A DNA stretch of 64,000 nt. Origin: Actinobacteria bacterium OV320. Lineage in GTDB: Bacteria; Actinomycetota; Actinomycetes; Streptomycetales; Streptomycetaceae. The stretch lies in contig LJCX01000026.1 in the NCBI GenBank assembly GCA_001298545.1, forward strand, positions 761,854-825,853, written 5' to 3'. Both the position numbers and the translations under genes were made by a program. Each line of letters begins with the position of its first letter. The stretch's first letter is position 1. The notes under the pieces were generated by a model. That model did not search any database and had not been told where the DNA came from. It saw only the letters and a program-made list of their open reading frames with translations. Shown one piece after another: positions 8,833-17,073 of the stretch.

Positions 8833-9582
8833 TTAGACGGCGCGTTCGCGGGCCTGCTGGGCCGCCGCCTTCACTGACCCCTGGTGCAGCGGACCGTGGC
8901 CGGGCAGCAGCAGGTCGGCCGGGAGTCCTTCGATCACGCCCAGGGACTCCACCGCGCGGGCGCGCTCGTGGTGGAACATGTCCGGCAGCAGCTGCGGTCC
9001 CGCCAGCCGGGAGGTCGGATGGCCGCTGACCAGGGCGTCGCCGGAGACGACCACGCCCGCCTCCGGGAGGTGGAAGACGGCGTGGCCGCCGGTGTGGCCG
9101 GGGGTGTGCACCGGGACCGGCCGGCCGGGCAGGTCGAGCGGGCCGCCGGCGCCGGGAAACGCCTCGGGCGCGCTGACCGGGTGCTGCTCGGTGCCGCCGG
9201 AGCGCAGCGCGTGCACCATCCAGGGCAGGACGCCGGGCCGCCAGGCGTTCCTCAGCACCTCGCCCACGCTCACCTGCTGGAGGAACTCCCTTCGGGCGTG
9301 CGGCACTTCGGCCTCGTGCAGATACACCGGGGTGCCGTACGCGGAGCGCAGGTGCTCGGCGGAGCCCAGGTGGTCGTTGTGGGCGTGGGTGATCAGCACG
9401 GCCGTGACCGCCTCCGGTGAACTGCCCACGGAGGCGAGGGAGTCCAGGACCAGCTGCCGGTCTCCCGGGTAGCCGGTGTCGATCAGGGTGACGGCGTCCC
9501 CTTCGGTGAGGATCACCCAGTTGGTGTTGCTGCCGTGCACCAGGTAGGTGCCGTCCGCCACTTGCCGTACGTCTGCCCGCAT
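8833..9582 (-). CDS. Metallo-beta-lactamase-fold hydrolase
   Basis: A 249-residue hydrolase with the binuclear metal-site motif HAHNDH (LITHAHNDHLG), then HTPGHTGGH, SGDAL and a final PGHGPLH, all in family order. This is the glyoxalase II-like / lactonase-like branch. The ATG at 9582 is favoured; an upstream in-frame GTG at 9636 has no ribosome-binding site. The gene sits 10 bases upstream of the DUF4032 gene on the same strand, so co-transcription is likely. There is no signal peptide. The substrate cannot be deduced. Confidence 0.87.
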   Translation of the reverse strand: MRADVRQVADGTYLVHGSNTNWVILTEGDAVTLIDTGYPGDRQLVLDSLASVGSSPEAVTAVLITHAHNDHLGSAEHLRSAYGTPVYLHEAEVPHARREFLQQVSVGEVLRNAWRPGVLPWMVHALRSGGTEQHPVSAPEAFPGAGGPLDLPGRPVPVHTPGHTGGHAVFHLPEAGVVVSGDALVSGHPTSRLAGPQLLPDMFHHERARAVESLGVIEGLPADLLLPGHGPLHQGSVKAAAQQARERAV

Positions 9583-9685
9583 GGCCGTCCCGTGTCCTGG
9601 AGATCCGTCGTCGACGGGGACAGCAAAGCAGATCACCGGACGGATGCGGATGGTGGGGTTCCCCGCATGCCGAACAGGAATCTCG

Positions 9686-10837
9686 TCACCCTCGCCGGCG
9701 CACCCCGTACTCGTACACCAGCAGGATCACCGTCAGCGAAGCGGTCACGATCGCCGCGTACTTGACGGCGATCGGCGCGGGCCAGCCGACCACGCCGTAG
9801 GCGAAGGCGACGACCACCGGCTGGTGGAGCACGTACAACGGCAGCGCCGCGACCGCGAGATACCCCAGGACCCGGCCGGGCGGCCGGCGGTGCGGCCGGG
9901 GCCGGTCCAGCAGTCCCAGGATCGCGAGCACCCAGGCCCAGCCCGCCGCGCCGAACAGCGCCCGGGTGACCAGCGCGAGCGGGGTCCGGTCGGTGAACGG
10001 GTCGTCCGCGCCCATGAACCCGGGGGCGGTCGCCGCGAACAGCGCGAGTCCGAGCAGGCCGGCCGGCACGGCCACGCGTCGTGTCGCGGCCCGGATCCGG
10101 TCGTCGCCGGACAGCGCGTAGCCGTGGACGAAGAACACCAGGTACGCCCAGCGGTTCCAGCCGGCGTAGCTCTCCTCCATGCCCAGCAGGGAGTCGATCG
10201 CGGCGAGCGGGAGGGCGGGCAGGAGCAGCAGGCCCGGTCGGCGCGTCACCGCGTCGCCGATCCGCGGCGCACCGCGGGCCAGTGGGCCCCCGACCGGGGC
10301 GAGGAGCAGGCAGAAGGCGAGCAGGAGGACCACGAACCACAGGTGGCCGGTCTCGAAGTGCTCCCCGCGCAGGACGAAGGGGAAGTCGCCGAGGTCGGGG
10401 CGGACATCGAAGAAATGCAGCCAGAACCGTCCGTACGGCTCGTCGTAGCCGGGGTCGGCGGCGCGCAGCCGCAGCCACTGCGGGACGGGGACGATGGTGA
10501 GCGTCGCGAGGACCAGCGGGACACCGAGGCGCAGCAGGCGTTCGCGGGCGAATCCGCCGGGGCCGCGCCGGCCGGTCGAGTAGTGGGCACCGAGACCGGC
10601 CACGAGGAAGAGCATCGGCATCGCCCACACCACCCCGAGCCCCGCGACGACGGTGACGACCTCGGTCGTGTCGCGGTTCTTGACGTAGAAGTCGTCGTCG
10701 GGGGAGAAGACCAGGGCGGCGTGGAAGAAGACCAGGCCGACGACCACGAGGGCGCGCAGGACGTCCAGTTCCGTCCGCCGGGGCCGCGCGCTCGCCGGTG
10801 CCCCGGCGGTGGACGCGGGCTCCGGCGGGTCGGTCAT
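9686..10837 (-). CDS. Acyltransferase-3 family membrane protein
   Basis: A 383-residue integral membrane protein with about ten hydrophobic segments. It opens with RRTELDVLRALVVVGLVFFHAAL, the family's first helix with the conserved R..LDxLR and H. Another landmark is GHLWFVVLLLAFCLLL. The family (OafA/NodX-like) transfers acyl groups to extracytoplasmic carbohydrates or other acceptors. The gene follows alkB on the same strand with a gap of about 55 bases. No glycan-biosynthesis neighbour points to a specific acceptor. Confidence 0.87.
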   Translation of the reverse strand: MTDPPEPASTAGAPASARPRRTELDVLRALVVVGLVFFHAALVFSPDDDFYVKNRDTTEVVTVVAGLGVVWAMPMLFLVAGLGAHYSTGRRGPGGFARERLLRLGVPLVLATLTIVPVPQWLRLRAADPGYDEPYGRFWLHFFDVRPDLGDFPFVLRGEHFETGHLWFVVLLLAFCLLLAPVGGPLARGAPRIGDAVTRRPGLLLLPALPLAAIDSLLGMEESYAGWNRWAYLVFFVHGYALSGDDRIRAATRRVAVPAGLLGLALFAATAPGFMGADDPFTDRTPLALVTRALFGAAGWAWVLAILGLLDRPRPHRRPPGRVLGYLAVAALPLYVLHQPVVVAFAYGVVGWPAPIAVKYAAIVTASLTVILLVYEYGVRRRG

Positions 10838-10892
10838 GCGGTCAAACTACGGACCCCTGAGGGGTGGGGACACCGGTACCGTCCGCTCCGTT

Positions 10893-11522
10893 TCAGCGCA
10901 CCCCGCGCGGGCGGAACTGGACGCTGATGCGCGGCCCGGCGGCGCGGGTGGACTTCGGTACGCAGTGCTCCCAGGTCCGCTGGCAGGAGCCGCCCATCAC
11001 GATCAGGTCGCCGTGTCCCAGCGGGCGCCGTACCGTCTCGCCGCCGCGCGCCGGGCGCAGCAGCAGGTCGCGCGGGGAGCCCACGGAGAGGATCGCGACC
11101 ATGGTGTCCTCACGGGAGCCGCGGCCGATCCGGTCGCCGTGCCAGGCGACGCTGTCCCGGCCGTCGCGGTAGTGGCACAGGCCGGCGGTGACGAAGGGCT
11201 CGCCCAGCTCCTCGGCGTAGTGCGCGGACAGCGCCCGACGTGCCTGGGCCAGCACCGGGTGGGGCAGTTCCTCACCGGCTCCGTAGAAGGCCAGCAGGCG
11301 CGGGACGTCGATGACGTTGTCGTACATCTTCCGGCGCTCGGCACGCCAGGGAACCCCGGTCGCCAGCTCTTCGAACAGGGTGTCCGATCCGGTCAGCCAG
11401 CCCGGCAGCACGTCGATCCAGGCGCCCGCCCCGAGCGTGGTCCGGCGGATCCCGTCGAGGGGGCCGAGACGCAGTTCGTCGGTCTGGTCGAAGAGGGAGC
11501 CCTGGAGGTGGTGCGCGGTCAT
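10893..11522 (-). CDS. alkB: AlkB-like 2-oxoglutarate/Fe(II)-dependent dioxygenase
   Basis: A 209-residue protein with the AlkB iron-binding triad: WHGDRIG supplies the HxD motif, and the distal His lies in RTWEHCVPKS. The 2-oxoglutarate-binding arginine lies in GPRISVQFR. The family repairs N-alkylated bases in DNA or RNA by oxidative demethylation. The start at ATG 11522 (MTAHHLQGSLFDQ) fits the family N-terminus; in-frame upstream sequence is intergenic. It is divergent from the TetR gene at 11663, and the shared gap holds a palindromic operator, so co-regulation is possible. Confidence 0.9.
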   Translation of the reverse strand: MTAHHLQGSLFDQTDELRLGPLDGIRRTTLGAGAWIDVLPGWLTGSDTLFEELATGVPWRAERRKMYDNVIDVPRLLAFYGAGEELPHPVLAQARRALSAHYAEELGEPFVTAGLCHYRDGRDSVAWHGDRIGRGSREDTMVAILSVGSPRDLLLRPARGGETVRRPLGHGDLIVMGGSCQRTWEHCVPKSTRAAGPRISVQFRPRGVR

Positions 11523-11611
11523 GGTCCCAGCGTACGCCTTAATCGAAAATATGTTCCCTTCGGTTGCGCCGCGCCGGAGGTGGAGGTGATGCGGCTTGCT
11601 TCGCAAGGTCT

Positions 11612-11650
11612 TTCGATACATCGATGTATCGGATACATTCCCGTATCGAA
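11612..11650. promoter_or_regulatory. Palindromic operator cluster in the alkB/TetR gap
   Basis: A perfect 18-bp palindrome CGATACATCGATGTATCG occupies 11614-11631. A second GATAC...GTATC inverted repeat follows at 11632-11647, and outer arms TTCGATAC (11612-11619) and GTATCGAA (11643-11650) bracket the block. It ends 12 bases before the TetR start and overlaps where its promoter should lie. TetR proteins bind such palindromes, so autoregulation of the downstream TetR/FAD-dehydrogenase pair is likely; control of divergent alkB is possible. Confidence 0.7.
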
Positions 11651-11662
11651 CGGAGGGCCGAG

Positions 11663-12316
11663 ATGGCGGCGGAGCGGGTCGAACAGGCCGAGCAGACCGG
11701 GCGGACGACCGGGCGCGTCACCAGGCGCCGGGTCCGGACGCGGGCCAGGCTGCTCGACGCGGCCTTCGAGGTGTTCGCGGCCAAGGGCTTCGGGCGGGTC
11801 TCCATCGAGGAGGTCTGCGAGGCCGCCGGCTACAGCAGGGGCGCCTTCTACTCCAACTTCGACAGCCTGGACGAGCTGTTCTTCGCCCTCTACCGGCAAC
11901 GGGCCGACCTGATCGCCGAGCAGGTGTCCTGGGCCCTCGCCCTCGACGGACCCGACCTCGACGTGCCCGCCGCCGTCGACCGCGTCACCGAGGTGCTCCT
12001 GCTCGACCTGGACTGGCTCCTGGTCAAGACGGACTTCCTGGTGCACGCCGCGCGCGCCCCGGACGTCGCGCAGACCCTGCTGGAACACCGGGCGCGGCTG
12101 CGGCGGGCGATCGCCGACCGGCTCGCCCGGGCCCGGGGCCTCGCCGAACCGCCGGCCGTGCTCGGGGACGTCGACAGCGCGGCGCACGCCGTGGTCGCGG
12201 CCTACGACGGGGTCACCGCCCAACTGCTGCTGGACAAGGACGTCGAGGGTGCTCGTGTCTGGCTGAAGCAACTGCTCACCGCGCTGTTGACCGACGGCAG
12301 CGGCACCCCGGAATGA
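11663..12316 (+). CDS. TetR/AcrR-family transcriptional regulator
   Basis: A 217-residue regulator. The N-terminal helix-turn-helix spans roughly residues 22-70 (RARLLDAAFEVFAAKGFGRVSIEEVCEAAGYSRGAFYSNFDSLDELF is the region; key residues are the GYSRGAFYSNF recognition segment). The C-terminal helical domain would bind a ligand and dimerise. The ATG at 11663 has a ggaggg ribosome-binding site. The gene lies 28 bases upstream of an FAD-dependent dehydrogenase on the same strand. A strong palindrome immediately upstream is the probable operator. It likely represses itself and the dehydrogenase in response to that enzyme's substrate; this is inference. Confidence 0.92.
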   Translation: MAAERVEQAEQTGRTTGRVTRRRVRTRARLLDAAFEVFAAKGFGRVSIEEVCEAAGYSRGAFYSNFDSLDELFFALYRQRADLIAEQVSWALALDGPDLDVPAAVDRVTEVLLLDLDWLLVKTDFLVHAARAPDVAQTLLEHRARLRRAIADRLARARGLAEPPAVLGDVDSAAHAVVAAYDGVTAQLLLDKDVEGARVWLKQLLTALLTDGSGTPE

Positions 12317-12344
12317 CATCCTCAGGAGAAAGGCAGCGGACGCC

Positions 12345-14018
12345 ATGGACGCGGACGTCATCGTCGTCGGAGCGGGCCTCGCGGGCCTGGTCGCGGCGCA
12401 CGAACTCACCAGCAGGGGCCGGCGGGTCGCCCTGGTCGACCAGGAGAACGCCGCCAACCTCGGCGGCCAGGCGTTCTGGTCCTTCGGCGGGCTCTTCCTC
12501 GTCGACTCCCCGGAGCAGCGCCGCCTCGGCATCAAGGACTCCTTCGACCTCGCCTGGAACGACTGGCAGGGCAGCGCGCAGTTCGACCGCGCCGATGACG
12601 AGGACTCCTGGGCGGTGCGCTGGGCGCGGGCCTACGTCGAGTTCGCGGCGGGGGAGAAGCGGTCCTGGCTCGCCGGGCACGGGATCTCCTTCGTGCCGAC
12701 CGTCGGCTGGGCGGAACGCGGCGATCTGCGCGCCGACGGACACGGCAACTCCGTGCCCCGCTTCCATGTCGCCTGGGGCACCGGCACGGGCGTCGTCGAG
12801 CCGTTCGTCAAGTACGCCAAGCAGGCGGCGAAGGACGGGCTGCTGACCTTCCACCACCGGCACCAGGTGGACGAGCTGGTCCTTGACGACGGCGCCGCCC
12901 GCGGGGTGCGCGGCACGGTCCTCGCCCCCGACGACAGCGCGCGCGGCGTCGCCTCCAACCGCGACCGCATCGGCGACTTCGAGCTGACCGCCCAGGCCGT
13001 GGTCGTCACCAGCGGCGGCATCGGCGCCAACCACGAGATCGTGCGGCGCTACTGGCCCGAGCGGCTGGGCACGCCGCCCGCCGAGATGGTCACCGGTGTC
13101 CCCGCCTACGTCGACGGCCGGATGCTCGACATCAGTGCCGGGGCCGGTGTCCGGCTGGTCAACCGCGACCGCATGTGGCACTACACCGAGGGCATCCAGA
13201 ACTGGGACCCGATCTGGCCCGGCCACGGCATCCGCATCCTGCCCGGCCCGTCCTCCCTGTGGTTCGACGCCCTCGGCCGCCGCCTGCCCGACCCGTGCCT
13301 GCCGGGCTACGACACGCTCAACACGCTCAAGCACCTGCGGACGACCGAGGACATCGCCGGGCACGACCACTCCTGGTTCATCCTCACCCGCAAGATCGTC
13401 GAGAAGGAGTTCGCGCTCTCGGGCTCCGAGCAGAACCCCGACATCACCGCCAAGGACCGCAAGGCCGTCCTGCGCGACCGCCTGCTCGGCAAGGGCGCCC
13501 CCGCGCCGGTGCAGGCGTTCCTCGACCGCGGCGCGGACTTCGTCATCGCCGACACCCTCGACAAGCTCGTCGAGAAGATGAACGGGCTGACGGAGAAGGC
13601 GCTGCTCGACGTGGACACCCTGCGCCGCCAGATCCAGGCCCGCGACCTCCAGATGGCCAACCCTTACGCCAAGGACTCCCAGGTCCAGGGCATCCGCAAC
13701 GCGCGCCGCTACATCGGCGACCGGCTCGGCCGGGTCGCCGGCCCGCACCGCGTCCTGGATCCCGAGGCCGGCCCGCTCATCGCCGTCAAGCTGCACGTCC
13801 TCACCCGCAAGACCCTCGGCGGCATCCAGACCGACCTCGACTCGCGCGCCCTGGGCACCGACGGACAGCCGGTCGAGGGCCTGTACGCGGCGGGCGAGGT
13901 GGCCGGCTTCGGCGGTGGTGGTGTGCACGGCTACAACGCCCTCGAAGGCACCTTCCTCGGCGGCTGCCTCTTCTCCGGACGGGCCGCAGGCCGGGCCGCG
14001 GCCCGGCAGACGGGCTGA
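12345..14018 (+). CDS. FAD-binding dehydrogenase (succinate dehydrogenase/KstD-like flavoprotein)
   Basis: A 557-residue flavoprotein beginning DADVIVVGAGLAGLVAAHEL, a Rossmann GxGxxG FAD site. GGQAFWSFGGLF near residue 40 and the C-terminal GLYAAGEVAGFGGGG...LGGCLFSGRAAGR match the fumarate-reductase/3-ketosteroid-dehydrogenase flavoprotein superfamily. It is preceded by an aggagaaagg ribosome-binding site and lies directly after a TetR gene. Family members desaturate or reduce C-C bonds in steroids, dicarboxylates or related compounds; the substrate is not determined. The length matches the group annotated simply as FAD-binding dehydrogenase. Confidence 0.88.
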   Translation: MDADVIVVGAGLAGLVAAHELTSRGRRVALVDQENAANLGGQAFWSFGGLFLVDSPEQRRLGIKDSFDLAWNDWQGSAQFDRADDEDSWAVRWARAYVEFAAGEKRSWLAGHGISFVPTVGWAERGDLRADGHGNSVPRFHVAWGTGTGVVEPFVKYAKQAAKDGLLTFHHRHQVDELVLDDGAARGVRGTVLAPDDSARGVASNRDRIGDFELTAQAVVVTSGGIGANHEIVRRYWPERLGTPPAEMVTGVPAYVDGRMLDISAGAGVRLVNRDRMWHYTEGIQNWDPIWPGHGIRILPGPSSLWFDALGRRLPDPCLPGYDTLNTLKHLRTTEDIAGHDHSWFILTRKIVEKEFALSGSEQNPDITAKDRKAVLRDRLLGKGAPAPVQAFLDRGADFVIADTLDKLVEKMNGLTEKALLDVDTLRRQIQARDLQMANPYAKDSQVQGIRNARRYIGDRLGRVAGPHRVLDPEAGPLIAVKLHVLTRKTLGGIQTDLDSRALGTDGQPVEGLYAAGEVAGFGGGGVHGYNALEGTFLGGCLFSGRAAGRAAARQTG

Positions 14019-14095
14019 GGGAGGGCCTGACGGGGACGGCCAGGAAGACGGGCGGCCGGGCTCACGGCGGGCAGGCGGCGGGCAGGCGGACGGGT

Positions 14096-14123
14096 GGACG
14101 GGCCGGCGGCGGGCCGCCCGTCC
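14096..14123. terminator. Possible bidirectional terminator between convergent genes
   Basis: GGACGGGC (14096-14103) and GCCCGTCC (14116-14123) form an 8-bp stem around a GC-rich loop between the convergent FAD-dehydrogenase and DUF488 genes. There is no T-tract, as is common for Streptomyces terminators. The background is very GC-rich, so chance pairing is possible. Confidence 0.4.
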
Positions 14124-14130
14124 CGGACCG

Positions 14131-14490
14131 TCAGTGCCGGTCCGCCTCCAACAGGCGGACCAGCACCGCCGTATGGCTCTGCTCCGGGGACTTCGCGGAC
14201 GTCAGCAGCGTCACCGGCCCCTCGCGGACCGACGCCCGCAACCGGTCCAGCAGCCGGGCCGCCTCGGGGTCGGTCAGCTCCGCCTCGTAGCGGCGCGCGA
14301 ACTCCTCGTACGACCCCTCGCCCGCGTGGTACCAGCGGCGCAGCTCGGTGGACGGGGTGAGGCCCTTCGGCCACTCGTCCACGCGGGCCGCGTCCTTCGA
14401 CACCCCGCGCGGCCACAGCCGGTCGACCAGGACCCGCAGCCCGTCGTCGGGCTCGGGCGGGTCGTAGACACGACGCACGCGGACACTCAT
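14131..14490 (-). CDS. DUF488-family protein
   Basis: A 119-residue protein of the DUF488 family. Diagnostic features are RVYDPPEPDDGLRVLVDRLWPRGVSK near the N-terminus, ELRRWYHA with the conserved Trp-Tyr, and VTLLTSAKSPEQSHTAVL at the C-terminus, where other members carry the YAA/H..VL pattern. The function of the family is unresolved. It converges with the upstream FAD dehydrogenase and is divergent from the M1 peptidase across about 160 bases. There is no signal peptide or membrane segment. Confidence 0.88.
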   Translation of the reverse strand: MSVRVRRVYDPPEPDDGLRVLVDRLWPRGVSKDAARVDEWPKGLTPSTELRRWYHAGEGSYEEFARRYEAELTDPEAARLLDRLRASVREGPVTLLTSAKSPEQSHTAVLVRLLEADRH

Positions 14491-14651
14491 GGGCGGGCCG
14501 TCCGTCCGTCATCGGGTGGGCAGGTCCTGCCGAGCGTAGGCCCCGCACGCCCGCCGACACCGCTCGGCTTGACCTGAATGAGGGGGAAGCCCGGGGCGCC
14601 CAGTCCCTAGTCTGAGGACGTTTGATCACACGCCACCCCCCAGGAGCGCAC

Positions 14652-16070
14652 GTGACACACCCTCGCAGACGCGCCACCACCCTCCTGCGCCGCGAAACCG
14701 TCGCCGTCACCGTCCCCGTCGCCCTGGCGGCGCTGCTCGCGGTGGCCGGACCCGCCACCGCGGCCGGACCGGCGGGCACCGCAGGCGTCGGCGACCCCTA
14801 CTTCCCGCTCGCCGGCAACGGCGGCTACCACGTGAGCCACTACGACCTGACCCTCCGCTACGACCCGGGCAGCCGGCACCTCGACGGCACGGCGGTTCTT
14901 ACCGCCCGCGCCACCCGGCGGCTGACCCGCTTCGACCTCGACTTCCAGGGGCTGAAGGTCACCGGCCTCACCGTCGACCACGTCAAGGCCGCTCACCGGC
15001 GCGACGGCCAGGAACTCGTCGTCACCCCGCGGCGCGCCCTGCGCGAGGGCGAGCGGTTCCAGGTCACCGTCACCTACAACGGCACCCCCGGCCCGGTCAC
15101 CGACCCCGACGGCTCCCTCGACGGCTGGATCCCCACCGACGACGGGGCCTTCGTCGCCGGCGAACCGCAGGGCGCCATGACCTGGTTCCCGGCCAACAAC
15201 CATCCCCTCGACAAGTCCTCCTACGACTTCACGATCACCGTCCCCGAGGACCGCGCCGCCGTCGCCAACGGCGTCCTCCTCGGCCGGCGCACCACCCACG
15301 GCAGGACCACCTTCCGCTGGCGCCAGACCGAACCCATGGCCGCCTACCTCGCCACCGCCACCGTGGGAAAGTTCCAGGTCAAGCAGTACACGACCCGCGA
15401 CGGCCTCAAGGTCTACGACGCCGTCGACCCGCGCGAGGCCGCGGCCGCCGCGCCCGTGGTCGAGCAGCTGCCCTCCGTACTGGAGTGGGAGAGCGGGCTG
15501 TTCGGGCCCTACCCGTTCCGCGCCGCCGGCTCCATCGTCGACCACGCCCCGGACGTCGGCTACGCCCTGGAGACCCAGTCGCGGCCCGTCTACGACCGGG
15601 CCCCCGACCTGAGCACCCTCGTCCACGAGAGCGCCCACCAGTGGTTCGGCGACTCCGTCTCCCTCACCTCCTGGAAGGACATCTGGCTCAACGAGGGCTT
15701 CGCCACCTACACCGAGTGGCTCTACGCCGAGCAGCACGGCGGCAGCACCGCCCAGAAGACCTTCGACGCCCTGTACGCCCGCCCCGCCACCGACGGCCTG
15801 TGGGCGTTCCCGCCCGGCGACCCCGGCAGCGGCGCGAACATCTTCGGCACCCCCGTCTACGCCCGCGGCGCCATGACCCTGCACGCCCTGCGCACCACCG
15901 TCGGAGACCGCGCCTTCTTCCGCGTCCTGCGCGCATGGGCCGCCGCGCACCGCTACGGCCACGGCACCACCGCCCAGTTCGAACGGCTCGCGGAACGGGA
16001 GTCCGGCCAGGACCTCGGCGCGCTGTTCCGGAGCTGGCTGTACGGCCGGGGCAAGCCCGCCAGGCCGTAG
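14652..16070 (+). CDS. Secreted M1-family (gluzincin) metallopeptidase
   Basis: A 472-residue protein with a Sec-type signal peptide (Arg-rich start, hydrophobic VALAALLAVAGPATAAG). The zinc site is HESAH at residues 325-329 (HExxH), with the third ligand Glu348 in LNEGFATYTEW. The N-terminal domain is the beta-rich M1 saddle. GTG at 14652 is chosen because caggag lies just upstream; an in-frame ATG at 14622 lacks that. The family consists of aminopeptidases; a secreted, single-gene form is typical of Streptomyces. The stop codon abuts a MITE-like inverted-repeat element. Confidence 0.92.
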   Translation: MTHPRRRATTLLRRETVAVTVPVALAALLAVAGPATAAGPAGTAGVGDPYFPLAGNGGYHVSHYDLTLRYDPGSRHLDGTAVLTARATRRLTRFDLDFQGLKVTGLTVDHVKAAHRRDGQELVVTPRRALREGERFQVTVTYNGTPGPVTDPDGSLDGWIPTDDGAFVAGEPQGAMTWFPANNHPLDKSSYDFTITVPEDRAAVANGVLLGRRTTHGRTTFRWRQTEPMAAYLATATVGKFQVKQYTTRDGLKVYDAVDPREAAAAAPVVEQLPSVLEWESGLFGPYPFRAAGSIVDHAPDVGYALETQSRPVYDRAPDLSTLVHESAHQWFGDSVSLTSWKDIWLNEGFATYTEWLYAEQHGGSTAQKTFDALYARPATDGLWAFPPGDPGSGANIFGTPVYARGAMTLHALRTTVGDRAFFRVLRAWAAAHRYGHGTTAQFERLAERESGQDLGALFRSWLYGRGKPARP

Positions 16071-16244
16071 GTCGTGTCCGCAAAGTCCCGCCTGGCTCGC
16101 GACGCCCGGCACGCGCGCTCGCCGCGTTGTCGGATCGCCCCCGTACACCCGGTACGAGGGCGACCCTCCGCCTTGCGATCGCACGCACCGGACGCCGCGA
16201 GCCCTGCCCTCCGGGCAGACGGCGCTACTTTGCGGACACGGCCT
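16069..16244. mobile_element. MITE-like inverted-repeat element, about 170 bp
   Basis: Perfect 13-bp terminal inverted repeats GTGTCCGCAAAGT (16074-16086) and ACTTTGCGGACAC (16227-16239) flank a non-coding core. The core is itself self-complementary: GCTCGCGACG pairs with CGCCGCGAGC with one mismatch, and a central TCGCCCcCGTAC / GTACGaGGGCGA arm has one mismatch, so the whole unit can fold back. No transposase gene is inside. I recall similar dispersed repeats in other Streptomyces chromosomes, but copy number cannot be tested here. It fills most of the gap between the M1 peptidase and the L,D-transpeptidase gene. Confidence 0.65.
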
Positions 16245-16303
16245 GGGCCGAACAGGCCCCGGAACCTGACGAGTTCCAAACACCCGTCGGGGAAGGTCGA
16301 ACG

Positions 16304-17056
16304 ATGATCACCCTTCGCCGCCGGGCCGCGCTGCTCGCCGCATCCCTCCTGCTCACCGGATGCGGCGGCGGCGCCGCGGCCACACCGGAGCACCGGCCCG
16401 CCACCACCGCCACCGACACACCGGCGACGTCCGGCACACCCGCCCCCGCGATCTCCGTCGAGGCGGCACCGCAGCGGATACCCGGCCTGGGGACGAAGAC
16501 CTGGGCCGCCGTGCCGCAGGACGCCGCTCAGGTGGTCGTGGTGACCGGCCGGGGCCGCGACTCCCCGCTCTCCGCGGTCGTCCTGTACCGGCGGACCGCG
16601 GCGGGCTGGCAGGCGGGGAGGAACTGGCCGGCGCACAACGCGCTGCGCGGCTGGAGCGACCACCACCTGGGCGGCGACCTGCGCTCGCCCATCGGCGTCT
16701 ACGGCCTCACCGACGCCGGCGGCCTGCTGCGCGACCCCGGCACCCGCCTCTCCTACGACCACGGCGTCGGCTTCACCTCGCCCGGCACCGGATTCGAGGG
16801 CGAACCGCTGCAGGGTTCCTTCGACTATGTGATCGCGATCGACTACAACCGCGAGCCCGGCACCTCGCCCCTCGACTGGACCCGCCCCCTCGGCGCGAAA
16901 CGCGGCGGCGGCATCTGGCTGCACGTCGACCACGGCGGCCCCACGCACGGCTGCGTGAGCATCGCCGAGGAGCACATGAAGGAGCTGCTCCTCGTCCTGG
17001 ACCCCGCCCTGCACCCCGTGGTCGTCATGGGCGACCATGCCTCTCTGGCCCGCTGA
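16304..17056 (+). CDS. L,D-transpeptidase (YkuD-type) lipoprotein
   Basis: A 250-residue lipoprotein. A charged start and hydrophobic stretch end in lipobox LLTGC, so Cys20 is the likely lipidation site. A Pro/Thr-rich linker follows. The catalytic signature GPTHGCVSI places His215 and the nucleophile Cys217, with an upstream HSS-like region around DLRSPIGVYGL. L,D-transpeptidases make 3-3 peptidoglycan cross-links or attach proteins to the wall. A ggggaagg ribosome-binding site precedes the ATG at 16304. It ends 17 bases before a two-component regulator gene, suggesting an operon concerned with the cell envelope. Confidence 0.87.
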   Translation: MITLRRRAALLAASLLLTGCGGGAAATPEHRPATTATDTPATSGTPAPAISVEAAPQRIPGLGTKTWAAVPQDAAQVVVVTGRGRDSPLSAVVLYRRTAAGWQAGRNWPAHNALRGWSDHHLGGDLRSPIGVYGLTDAGGLLRDPGTRLSYDHGVGFTSPGTGFEGEPLQGSFDYVIAIDYNREPGTSPLDWTRPLGAKRGGGIWLHVDHGGPTHGCVSIAEEHMKELLLVLDPALHPVVVMGDHASLAR

Positions 17057-17073
17057 ACAAACGGAGTTGTCGC

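Noticed and set aside
12276..13928. A 550-codon minus-strand frame opposite the FAD dehydrogenase
   Set aside because: Composition only; the plus strand carries a full flavoprotein with a ribosome-binding site.
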